The notes under the pieces: generated by a model
Told to the model about the DNA's origin: nothing
What the model saw: the letters and a program-made list of their open reading frames with translations, nothing else
Databases searched by the model: none
DNA from: Oxalobacteraceae bacterium
GTDB taxonomy: Bacteria > Pseudomonadota > Gammaproteobacteria > Burkholderiales > Burkholderiaceae_D
Direction: 5' to 3'
Assembly: GCA_021298555.1 (NCBI GenBank)
Contig: JAJTGE010000001.1
Location: 1,445-65,444 of the forward strand
DNA: 64,000 bases
Translations under genes and position numbers: made by a program
Shown here: positions 20,298 to 28,653 of the stretch, one piece after another
Layout: the number at the start of each line of letters is the position of its first letter
Position numbering within the stretch: the stretch's first letter is position 1

Positions 20298-21877
20298 GAA
20301 TTAGTTTCATCGTTTCGATCGGCATGGATTTGATCACTGTTATCCAAAGTAGACGCATCGATCATTGCATCGATCATTGCATCATCATCGTTGTCATGAA
20401 TAATTTCTTCATCATCGTGATCATGCTCGAGCTCATCAGCTTTGATCGTTGTATCAGGTGTCGCCATTACTGCTGGCTGGGCCGCTACATTTGATTTCGG
20501 CTTAGTACTTGGTGTTGGTAGCGCTGGACGCCAACTGGAGGCTACTGGTTGAGCAAGCGATTTAGTTAATCCTTTAACGCGTCGTTCAATCATATCTTCG
20601 ACGACGCTTCCATCCAGAGAGGCGCGTACACTTCCCCGAGAGAGTAATCCGTCAGGACGACAAACTATGCTGTCACCAAATTGCGCTATGAGTGGTTTGT
20701 ACTGTTCTAAATCATCTGGATGCAAGTGAATAATCACCGCTTTTTCACCACTAGCAGCCAATTCACGCAAGCAGTTATCCACTAGCCGAGCTATCACTTG
20801 TCCAGATTGCGTCAACTCACCACGAACCAGCTGTTGGGCTAGGTGCATCGCGAGTTTTTTCATCGGTTCAAATAAGGCATCCGGATCACGCTCTAACTGG
20901 TGCAGACCTTTCATAACCAGATCCATCGCAGCCAGCTTTTCATCTATCTTGGCCTGCATCTCTGATGTAGCTTGTTCCAGACCGGCTTCTAAGCCTTCCT
21001 GAAATCCTGCCGCATGCGCATCCACTCGGGCTTGTTCGCGAGCGGCTTCGATTAATTGAGTTACTGCTTCATTGTCCAGACCCAACGGTGTGTCGGGCTG
21101 AGCTTGCGGTGACGACCCATCCTCGGACGCCGCATCAGATGTCATCTCTATTAATTCAGAATCCGGAGTACTGGACTCGTTATCCGACTCGAATGCCAGA
21201 GTGGTTGGCGGTATTGCTGTCGTTATCTCATGCTCATTGCTATCAGTTGCAGTGCAAGCATCGATTTCGTTTTCTGCTATCTGTTCAGGCGCGGGCTGCT
21301 CTGCCTGTACGTGCATACCTGTTTTGCTGAGTTCTTGTTCGGCGAGTTCAACGCCAGATAAAGCGTCTGATGACGGATCGGTTGCGAGATGCTCTGTCGG
21401 CTCCAGTGCGAGATCAGCCCGCACATCATCTGTACTGCTGGCTACTTCAGGCAAAGGAGATGGCAACGTTTGATCGACCTCGCTATCCGTCGCATGATTT
21501 TGACTTGTTTCTTGAATTGCTACTGAATCTTCAGTCAGTGGCTGATGTGACACGTCAGGTAATAGTTTCGATGCCGTCTGTAATGATGACTGGTTTTGCG
21601 TCTGCGATTGAAATGCGGGAACAGATGGAAGTGTTTGATCGAGCAGTTTATCGAGTTGAAAATTGTCGTCCGTAGGGACATGAATTTCTTTAAGCAGCGC
21701 CGTGTCTGTATACGCAGCGGTAGGACGTTCGTCTCGTTTTACTAAAAACGTATCGTCTTTTTCTTTTTTTAATAAATTTTGTATAGCAAATGGATTATTC
21801 GCCGGATCGAACATCCGGTTAGGCATCCATTCATGACGAGGCTGCGATGATTGCGGATCAGACAAAATCGGCTCCAC
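20294..21877 (-). CDS. fliH: Flagellar assembly protein FliH with long acidic N- and C-terminal extensions
   Basis: Core GFQEGLEAGLEQATSEMQAKIDEKLAAM...VIIHLHPDDLEQYKPL; between fliG and fliI. Confidence 0.88.
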   Translation of the reverse strand: MEPILSDPQSSQPRHEWMPNRMFDPANNPFAIQNLLKKEKDDTFLVKRDERPTAAYTDTALLKEIHVPTDDNFQLDKLLDQTLPSVPAFQSQTQNQSSLQTASKLLPDVSHQPLTEDSVAIQETSQNHATDSEVDQTLPSPLPEVASSTDDVRADLALEPTEHLATDPSSDALSGVELAEQELSKTGMHVQAEQPAPEQIAENEIDACTATDSNEHEITTAIPPTTLAFESDNESSTPDSELIEMTSDAASEDGSSPQAQPDTPLGLDNEAVTQLIEAAREQARVDAHAAGFQEGLEAGLEQATSEMQAKIDEKLAAMDLVMKGLHQLERDPDALFEPMKKLAMHLAQQLVRGELTQSGQVIARLVDNCLRELAASGEKAVIIHLHPDDLEQYKPLIAQFGDSIVCRPDGLLSRGSVRASLDGSVVEDMIERRVKGLTKSLAQPVASSWRPALPTPSTKPKSNVAAQPAVMATPDTTIKADELEHDHDDEEIIHDNDDDAMIDAMIDASTLDNSDQIHADRNDETNS

Positions 21878-22910
21878 CTGCAGACAAGATCAACTCACCC
21901 TTTTCGGACAGTTTTCGCGCCGCACGCATAACCTTCTTCTGCGCATCTTCAACTTCTGTCATGCGCAATGGACCTTTTGCTTCCATATCATCCAAGAACA
22001 TACCGCGGGCTCGACTCGACATATTGCCAAGGAATTTATCTTTGACGATATCGGGTGCGCCTTTTAAGGCGGTCATGAGCATATCGGGTTCAACTGCGCG
22101 CATGAGTGCCTGAATGCCACGATTGTCGACTGCTGCCAGGTTCTCAAAGCTGAACATGTTGTCTTGTATGCGCAAAGCCAACTCTTCATCAAGCTGACCC
22201 ACACCTTGCAAAATCGGACCTTCCAGCTCCACCTTGGTAAAGTTCATAATCTTGGCTGCTGCTTTCACACCACCAAAGCTAGACGACGATGACGACGCAT
22301 TGTTTGAGAACTGTTTCTTCATGATTGATTCCAGCTCTTCCATAGCCGATGGCTGTACGGTATCCAAGCTGGCAACCCGTTGAATCACTTCTGGGCGAGT
22401 TTCGTTAGGCAGATATGCCAACACATCAGCGGCTACCTCGGCATCCAGCACAGACAAAATGATGGCTGTTACTTGTGGGTGCTCGCTCTTAATCATTTCA
22501 GCAATCGCGCGCGCATCCATCCACTGCAAAATTTCCAAACCGCGACTGGCGCGATTAGGCATGATGCGAGATAAAACTGACGAGGCTTTGTCGGGTCCAA
22601 GGGCACGCTTTAAAACAGTTTCTACATATTCAGTGGTACCAAGAGACAAGCTGGTTTGACGTTTGAGCATGTCGACGAATTGATCGAGCACCACGTTCAC
22701 CGCTTCTTGCGACATATCGGCAACGGAGACCATAGCCGCACCTAATTCCTGAACCTCTTTGGGATCCAGATAACTGATGATGTTGGAAGCCAGGTCTTCA
22801 CCCAGTAGCAGCATTAATACAGCTGCACGCTGAACGTTGGTAATTTCTGTCAGCTCTTTTTTGAGCTCATCTGACATTCCTGCTGTAACCGCCATATCTG
22901 CCATTTGCAA
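21858..22910 (-). CDS. fliG: Flagellar motor switch protein FliG
   Basis: QRAAVLMLLLGEDLA; EHPQVTAIILSVLDAEVAADVLAYLP; FENLAAVDNRGIQALMRAVEPDMLMTALKGA. Confidence 0.96.
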   Translation of the reverse strand: MQMADMAVTAGMSDELKKELTEITNVQRAAVLMLLLGEDLASNIISYLDPKEVQELGAAMVSVADMSQEAVNVVLDQFVDMLKRQTSLSLGTTEYVETVLKRALGPDKASSVLSRIMPNRASRGLEILQWMDARAIAEMIKSEHPQVTAIILSVLDAEVAADVLAYLPNETRPEVIQRVASLDTVQPSAMEELESIMKKQFSNNASSSSSSFGGVKAAAKIMNFTKVELEGPILQGVGQLDEELALRIQDNMFSFENLAAVDNRGIQALMRAVEPDMLMTALKGAPDIVKDKFLGNMSSRARGMFLDDMEAKGPLRMTEVEDAQKKVMRAARKLSEKGELILSAGGADFV

Positions 22911-22972
22911 CCTCTGCGCCTTGTAGTACTACGTTGTATTCAATGTAAAGCTGTATCTATTGGTCGTTCGTT

Positions 22973-23218
22973 TTATTTCAGAAGATTTTTAATAATTAAA
23001 ACCATCCGATTACGTTCTTTTTCAGTCAGCATCTTCACCAGCACAAGTTTGTCATCATAACTCTTGGCATCCGTGAGCATTTCTGTGGGTAAGGCGGCTT
23101 TTTTCTTGGGCTTGTATTTTTTCATTTCCTCAAGATGATCTACATCAGCCCCTGCTGCGACTTCTGGTGGTTTTTCACCCGCAGCTTTTGGCTCTTGTGC
23201 TTTTTTAGGTTCTGCCAT
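22973..23218 (-). CDS. Small protein homologous to the C-terminal FliG-binding tail of FliF
   Basis: EMLTDAKSYDDKLVLVKMLTEKERNRMVLIIKNLLK aligns with FliF C-terminus DMLDTANTYDDKVALIRMLVAQESGRVALVLKNMVKN. Confidence 0.75.
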   Translation of the reverse strand: MAEPKKAQEPKAAGEKPPEVAAGADVDHLEEMKKYKPKKKAALPTEMLTDAKSYDDKLVLVKMLTEKERNRMVLIIKNLLK

Positions 23219-23253
23219 GTGATTTCCAGTTAGTTATGAATTTGCTCTGCTAC

Positions 23254-25314
23254 TTAGTTCTTTACCATGTTCTTGAGTACCAGTGCGACGCGTCCCGACT
23301 CCTGAGCTACCAGCATACGTATCAGGGCGACCTTATCATCATAGGTGTTAGCCGTGTCGAGCATATCAGCCGTAAAGGTTGGTTTCTTCGGTTTCATTGA
23401 TTGCATGCGTGCTTTCAAATCTTCCAGTGATTCGCCATCTTCCAATTCCACTTCACCTGCGGCTAATTCTTCTGCGGCGGCTTCTTCTTCTAATCGCGCT
23501 TCCTCAGCTAATCGCGCTTCCTCGGCTAATCGCGCTTCCTCGGCTAATCGCGCCAATTCTGCTAAGCGTGCTTCTTCGGCCAGGCGCGCCTCTTCGGACA
23601 ATCGGAACTGTTCTTCCATGCGCGCCGTCTCACCGGCCTTGGCTTCTTCAACTGCCTTGGCAATCTCGGCCAACCTAGCCTCTTCAGCGCGCTTGAGATC
23701 TTCTGCCGACGGTCCTGCAGGTCCAAGAATTTGGTTAATCGTCGGGCCTTTGACCATGGGGCGAACTACTGCCAGCAAGAACACAATCATTACCAGTGCT
23801 GCTACGCCAATTTTAATAAAGTTCTGCAAATCGGTATCGGCGTACCAGGCTTTAGGTGGCTCGGGTGCCAGCGTTTCAAATCGTGCTGGCGCCACAGTTA
23901 CCACGTCACCTCGTGCTTCGTTATATCCCACCGCGCTACGGACCAATTGCAGCATGCGGTCTAACTCTTCTTTGGAGTATGGAATGGTTGTTGCCACGCC
24001 CGGGCCAAATCCCTTGCCATCGGCCGGCTGTGGCGCTGCACGTTCAGCTACTACGACTGCAACCGTCAGACGCTCAATCGCACCCGATGAATTTTTAACA
24101 TGACGCACCGAACGATCCATCTCGAAATTACGCGTTGCTCGTGTAGTGACAACTTCATTGTTAACGGGCTTACGCTCATTGGAGTTGGTATCCGTCGTCA
24201 GGTCGGCATCAGGCGGCGGCGAATTCGTCATCGCACCTGGAATACCTTCGGGATCAATCTTATATTTACGCTCCGTCGTCAATGCTTCTGAACGGGGCTT
24301 GACGCCTTTGTCTTTATTATCAAAATCTTCGGTAGTTGTTTCAACTGTGGTGTAGTCCAGTGTCAGATTAACTTCGGCTTTAACCGACGCCTCACCTACA
24401 ACAGGTGCCAGTAATTCAGTCACACGCTGACGATAGGATTCCTCAGTGCGCTGCTTGTGCGACATTTGTGCAACCGTTAAACCCATAGCGGCATCGACCG
24501 GATTTTCTTCCGTCATCAAATTACCTTGATCATCAACGACTGATACATTTTGGGGCGACAGATACGGAACACTGGAAGAAATCAAATGCACAATCGCTTT
24601 TACCTGCGATGTCGTGACACCACGACCTGAGTGCGGCGTCACAACAACTGAGGCCTTGGGTGTGGCGCGTTCACGCACGAACACACTTTGTTTAGGTAGG
24701 GCCAAATGCACGCGTGCAGATTTAATGGTGGAGATCTGCATAATGCTGCGGGCGAGCTCTTGCTCAATCGCTGAGTTGTACTGTACTTGTTCCATAAACT
24801 GACTGGTAGTCATGGACGATTTATCTTTTAATGAATCCATACCAATAGGCTGCGCTTCTTTAGGTATGCCCTGACCTGCCAGGAAAATTCGCGCCTCATG
24901 GTAACGGCCTTCAGGAATCGTAATCTGGCCACTACTGGTATCAATTTTTGGTTTGAAATCTGCTGCTTTCAGTGCCTCGAGTGCTGCTTGTTTATCAGTC
25001 TCTGTCATGCCCGGCATGATGGCGCGATAAGGAGTCGTCTGCGAAAACTGAAAACTCATTGCTGCAATCAAGAGAACGATCAACAGAGCTATGGCCGGTA
25101 AGGCGCGTCTGACGGCTGGCTGCTTTAACAAGCCATCTGCCCAGGTCTTGAACTGATTCATCCCGCCAGAGACACCCGCAAGTGTGCCAGGCAGTTGTCC
25201 CGGATTGGGCATGCCATTCGAAGGTAATGCCGCCCCAGCGGTTTCACCCGCATTGGCGGCTTGCCCATTAGGCAGCTGCGAGGGTACTCCCCCATTCATT
25301 GTCGCTTCGGCCAT
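23254..25314 (-). CDS. fliF: Flagellar MS-ring protein FliF
   Basis: TPYRAIMPGMTETDKQAALEALKAADFKPKID; EGRYHEARIFLAGQGIPK; RSIMQISTIKSARVHLALPKQSVFVRE. Confidence 0.95.
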   Translation of the reverse strand: MAEATMNGGVPSQLPNGQAANAGETAGAALPSNGMPNPGQLPGTLAGVSGGMNQFKTWADGLLKQPAVRRALPAIALLIVLLIAAMSFQFSQTTPYRAIMPGMTETDKQAALEALKAADFKPKIDTSSGQITIPEGRYHEARIFLAGQGIPKEAQPIGMDSLKDKSSMTTSQFMEQVQYNSAIEQELARSIMQISTIKSARVHLALPKQSVFVRERATPKASVVVTPHSGRGVTTSQVKAIVHLISSSVPYLSPQNVSVVDDQGNLMTEENPVDAAMGLTVAQMSHKQRTEESYRQRVTELLAPVVGEASVKAEVNLTLDYTTVETTTEDFDNKDKGVKPRSEALTTERKYKIDPEGIPGAMTNSPPPDADLTTDTNSNERKPVNNEVVTTRATRNFEMDRSVRHVKNSSGAIERLTVAVVVAERAAPQPADGKGFGPGVATTIPYSKEELDRMLQLVRSAVGYNEARGDVVTVAPARFETLAPEPPKAWYADTDLQNFIKIGVAALVMIVFLLAVVRPMVKGPTINQILGPAGPSAEDLKRAEEARLAEIAKAVEEAKAGETARMEEQFRLSEEARLAEEARLAELARLAEEARLAEEARLAEEARLEEEAAAEELAAGEVELEDGESLEDLKARMQSMKPKKPTFTADMLDTANTYDDKVALIRMLVAQESGRVALVLKNMVKN
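23491..23605 (-). repeat. In-frame ~18-bp tandem repeats in fliF encoding (EARLAE)n
   Basis: Repeated taatcgcgcttcctcggc units on + strand; protein EEARLAEEARLAELARLAEEARLAEEARLAEEARLEEEA. Confidence 0.9.
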
Positions 25315-25385
25315 GTTCTACTCTCTAAGAGGTTGGCTGTTCTGTTTCTAAATTTACGTGTGATCTGTTCTACTAAACAGCTGGC

Positions 25386-25733
25386 TTATACCGGCATGTT
25401 TAATATGTCTTCGTAGGCCTTCATGACTTTGTTACGTATCTGCAGCGTCGCTTCAAATGCCAGGGACGATTTCTGCATGGCCAGTACAACATCGGTCAGT
25501 GGTACATCTTCACCTCGATCGTACGCTTCACGTAGGCTACTGGCATATTGCTGAGTATCGTTGGTTTGAACTACAGCCGTCTTGATCGCATCACCAAATG
25601 TCGGCTTACCTATTTCGGGTGTGGGCGGTGCTAATACAGGTTGGGTATTTTTTCCACCCGCATCTACTTGGTACTGACGCATAGCGGCCAACATCGAATC
25701 AATATTGGCCTGGCTGTTAATTTTATTAATCAT
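25386..25733 (-). CDS. fliE: Flagellar hook-basal body protein FliE
   Basis: DVVLAMQKSSLAFEATLQIRNKVMKAYEDILNMPV C-terminus. Confidence 0.93.
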   Translation of the reverse strand: MINKINSQANIDSMLAAMRQYQVDAGGKNTQPVLAPPTPEIGKPTFGDAIKTAVVQTNDTQQYASSLREAYDRGEDVPLTDVVLAMQKSSLAFEATLQIRNKVMKAYEDILNMPV

Positions 25734-25749
25734 ATTTTTTCACCTCGCT

Positions 25750-27153
25750 TTAAGCTGCTGCCATTAATGGCAGACCACGCTCGCGAAATTGAGCCATTTT
25801 GTAGCGCAATGATCGTGGACTAATTCCTAATTTTTTAGCTGCCTCTGAACGATTACTACTCGTACGAATCGCAGCCATGATGGCTTGGTACTCGCTGCTC
25901 TTGACTGCGGTTGAGAGTGCACCATCGTCATTCGGCAGTGCGCTAGCCACCTCTGCAGTAACTGGTAGCGCTAATAATTCCGTAATTTTGCTGGTTTCAT
26001 TACCGAACGTTTCCCACTCGTCAAACATGAGATCAGCTTCTTCTATGATGTCGCTGTTCGAAAGTACCAAGGCACGTTGAATCACGTTTTGTAGTTCACG
26101 CACATTACCGGGCCAGCTGTACTGTTGCAGCAGCTCAGAAGCACGTGGCGATAATTTCACTTGTCGGTCTGATGGACCATAGTTCGATAAAAATTGCGAT
26201 GCCAACGGAAGAATATCGCCTGGACGTTCACGCAGTGGCACCACGGATAACTTGAATGCGCTGATACGGAAATACAAATCTTCACGGAATTCGCGCTGTG
26301 TAATCGCTTCGCGCAAATCTTTATTGGTTGCTGCAACCAGTCGCACATCAAGCTCTATCGGTGCATTACCTCCCAAACGAGTGATCTTGCGTTCTTGAAG
26401 AACACGCAAAAGTTTGGTTTGCAAGTGATATGGCATCTCTGCGATTTCATCTAAGAAGATCGTGCCGCCTTGTGCTTGTTCAAACAAACCACGATGCTCT
26501 TTCAATGCACCTGTAAATGCGCCCTTCTCATGACCAAACAACATGTCCTCAATTAAATTCTCAGGTAAGGCGGCGCAATTCATCGCAATGAACGGACCAT
26601 TACGACGCGGCGATGCATCGTGCAGCACACGCGCTAAAACATCTTTACCCGCACCTGTGGGGCCCACGATTAATGCAGATACCTGGGTTTGAGCAACGCG
26701 TCGCGCCAACTCGAGAAGGTGCTGACTGACTGGATCAACGAATACAAACGTCTGTGGACTGTTTTTAGGAATTTCATTTCGGGTCGGTGCCAGTGACAGT
26801 GCAGTACGCCAGGTATCGACAGACCAATCATCATCCGAGAGCACGTGATAGGCACCGCGACGCATGGCTTCTATGCCCAGATCGAATTGATGTCGCTCGA
26901 CTCGGCACAAAACAGGAATGGCATGGCCAAATGCTTGCGTGAGTTTGCGTACTTCTTCCAGCAAACCGGTATCGCCCATGAGACGGATGACCACTAACCG
27001 CGCTCGCGCCAGACCCAGCTTCAGGTCTTGCAGCGTGGCCACTGGTAATAATTGCAGACCGGCTTGTAGCAGTTGTTCGCGCTCGACCGAGCCCACGGCT
27101 GACTTGGGATCTAGCCAAAGAGCTGGATGCGATGTTTGAGTAAGAGCTGTCAC
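25750..27153 (-). CDS. Sigma54-dependent flagellar transcriptional activator (FleR/FlrC-like) with degenerate receiver
   Basis: AAA+ GPTGAGKDVLARVLH, GHEKGAFTGA, GGTIFLDEI; C-terminal Fis-type HTH RSEAAKKLGISPRSLRYKMAQFRERGLPL; directly upstream of fliE. Confidence 0.88.
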   Translation of the reverse strand: MTALTQTSHPALWLDPKSAVGSVEREQLLQAGLQLLPVATLQDLKLGLARARLVVIRLMGDTGLLEEVRKLTQAFGHAIPVLCRVERHQFDLGIEAMRRGAYHVLSDDDWSVDTWRTALSLAPTRNEIPKNSPQTFVFVDPVSQHLLELARRVAQTQVSALIVGPTGAGKDVLARVLHDASPRRNGPFIAMNCAALPENLIEDMLFGHEKGAFTGALKEHRGLFEQAQGGTIFLDEIAEMPYHLQTKLLRVLQERKITRLGGNAPIELDVRLVAATNKDLREAITQREFREDLYFRISAFKLSVVPLRERPGDILPLASQFLSNYGPSDRQVKLSPRASELLQQYSWPGNVRELQNVIQRALVLSNSDIIEEADLMFDEWETFGNETSKITELLALPVTAEVASALPNDDGALSTAVKSSEYQAIMAAIRTSSNRSEAAKKLGISPRSLRYKMAQFRERGLPLMAAA

Positions 27154-27190
27154 GTTGATTGCCTTTGAAAACAGTGTTTGCTTTCTCTAT

Positions 27191-27206
27191 AGCAATCGTC
27201 GTGCCA
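27191..27206 (-). promoter_or_regulatory. Sigma54 promoter for the fleR/flrC-like gene and fliE operon
   Basis: Minus strand TGGCACGACGATTGCT (GG-N10-GC), consensus TGGCACG-N4-TTGCW. Confidence 0.85.
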
Positions 27207-27253
27207 GATATTTTTACTAGGAAACATGCGGGTTTTAAGGCGGCATGTCGAGT

Positions 27254-27269
27254 CGGCAGCACTTTGCCG
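27254..27269. promoter_or_regulatory. Inverted repeat CGGCA-GCACTT-TGCCG, candidate enhancer site
   Basis: Perfect 5+6+5 inverted repeat, 47 bp upstream of the sigma54 element. Confidence 0.6.
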
Positions 27270-27315
27270 GGGGGAGGAAAACGTCAACCGCTAAAGCGGC
27301 AGACGAAAAGCCGAC

Positions 27316-27331
27316 AGGCAGCTTTTTGCCG
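27316..27331. promoter_or_regulatory. Inverted repeat AGGCA-GCTTTT-TGCCG, candidate enhancer site
   Basis: Same GGCA-N6-TGCC architecture, second copy upstream of the same promoter. Confidence 0.55.
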
Positions 27332-27339
27332 AACGTAGT

Positions 27340-28038
27340 CTATTCGGGACAGTCCCGATAATCGGTTTGCAAACAAACGCTGGCTTGCTGCATAGCTTCT
27401 TGCAGTAGCTCGGCGCCCAAGCCCTTGCCGGCCCGGCTGACAATGGCCTGGGCCTGCGTTTCACCGTTGATACGAGCCAGTTCACCCCAGACTAGCGCCT
27501 TGCGGGGTTCGCTGCGCCAGCCTTCGCCGCTGAGATAAATCGACGCGGCCATGAGCTGCGCTCCCGAGTGCCCCTTGCGGGAAGCGCGAAGAAACCAGGC
27601 CAAAGCAACTGCACCGTCCTTTTTTAACCCGCCCATGCCAGTGCGGTGATATTCACCCACCATGTACTCGGCCTCGGCATAGCCCGACTGGGCCGCTGAG
27701 CTAAACAGCGGCGCGGCCAGCTCGGCATTTTGAGAAATTCCCCTGCCGTGGTGATACAAAGTGGCTAAATTGAACTTGGCCTCTGCCAGCCCGCCTGCGG
27801 CGGCTTTGCTGTACCAGTTGCGGGCCTCGACATAATTCTGTGTGACTCCCAGCCCATGCTCATATAAATAGCCCAGATTGTTTTGCGCGCGAGCTTCGCC
27901 TAGTGCCGCAGGTTTGCGTAAGGCGCGTTCAGCTGTGGCGTAGTGGCCTCGTTCTATGGCGCGCATAGCTGACTGAAAATCAGCACTGGCAAGGCCGCTG
28001 TAACCCAGCAAAAACAGCATAAACGCTATTTTTTTCAT
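27340..28038 (-). CDS. Sel1-repeat (TPR-like) secreted/periplasmic protein
   Basis: Signal peptide MKKIAFMLFLLGYSGLASA; repeats AQNNLGYLYEHGLGVTQNYVEARNWYSKAAAGG, AKFNLATLYHHGRGISQNAELA; start set at 28038. Confidence 0.85.
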   Translation of the reverse strand: MKKIAFMLFLLGYSGLASADFQSAMRAIERGHYATAERALRKPAALGEARAQNNLGYLYEHGLGVTQNYVEARNWYSKAAAGGLAEAKFNLATLYHHGRGISQNAELAAPLFSSAAQSGYAEAEYMVGEYHRTGMGGLKKDGAVALAWFLRASRKGHSGAQLMAASIYLSGEGWRSEPRKALVWGELARINGETQAQAIVSRAGKGLGAELLQEAMQQASVCLQTDYRDCPE

Positions 28039-28277
28039 ACTGTGCGCCTGTGAAGGGTAGAAGAATTCGGTGAGGCGTTGGAAGTTGTTGGTTTTGCTGC
28101 GAAACCCTGACAACGCTTGCCGTCGGCACGCATCACTTCTATGCAAGGCGTAACGCGGCTCTTAAAGCCCATCAGCCGGCACAGATAAGGGAATTTGGGA
28201 TCCCAGCTCACAGAAAAATGCCGACACTGCCAGCAATTTGGCGCACCATCTTGGGCGGTCTGATTAGCGGGATTCAT
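28035..28277 (-). CDS. Small conserved-looking Cys-rich hypothetical protein
   Basis: CWQCRHFSVSWDPKFPYLCRLMGFKSRVTPCIEVMRADGKRCQGF; start likely 28277 (MNPANQ); overlaps both neighbours. Confidence 0.55.
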   Translation of the reverse strand: MNPANQTAQDGAPNCWQCRHFSVSWDPKFPYLCRLMGFKSRVTPCIEVMRADGKRCQGFAAKPTTSNASPNSSTLHRRTV

Positions 28278-28518
28278 TTTTTTCGCGTTTTTTTCGTTGG
28301 TAATCATTCCAGGCGCGAAAAACCACAGCGGCAAGTACCAGCGAAAGCATAAGCGCACCGAGCAAGGCCTGAAAAAACTCGCCCAAGGTCATATCCTGGG
28401 GCAGGTAGCGCCTAGGATTCATCACTATTGCCAAAAGAAACAAGACAACCGCGATCAATGCAATTCGTAGGAGCCGTAACACGATGCGACGCCTGTTATG
28501 GTTAGAACTCTGGTCCAT
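28264..28518 (-). CDS. Small membrane protein of unknown function
   Basis: Two predicted TM helices; overlaps the next gene, consistent with a translationally coupled mini-operon. Confidence 0.55.
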   Translation of the reverse strand: MDQSSNHNRRRIVLRLLRIALIAVVLFLLAIVMNPRRYLPQDMTLGEFFQALLGALMLSLVLAAVVFRAWNDYQRKKREKNESR

Positions 28519-28653
28519 CTCTATCCTCGGATGACTACACCGACAAATAGTATTGTGTCACAGCAAGAGAACTAAGCAAGCGCTCGTGTAATTACAGTGA
28601 ATCAGCTAGTGCAATGCACTTGGCCTATGTCAGTGACTCACTTGCGCCTGTTT

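Noticed and set aside
23345-24103. 252-aa plus-strand ORF (and 23379-23678, 23856-24098)
   Set aside because: Antisense shadow of fliF; Ser/Ala/Arg-rich repeats mirror the (EARLAE)n coding repeat
26831-27262. 143-aa minus-strand ORF
   Set aside because: Alternative frame overlapping the start of the sigma54 activator and its promoter; Ser/Arg/His-rich composition typical of a shadow frame
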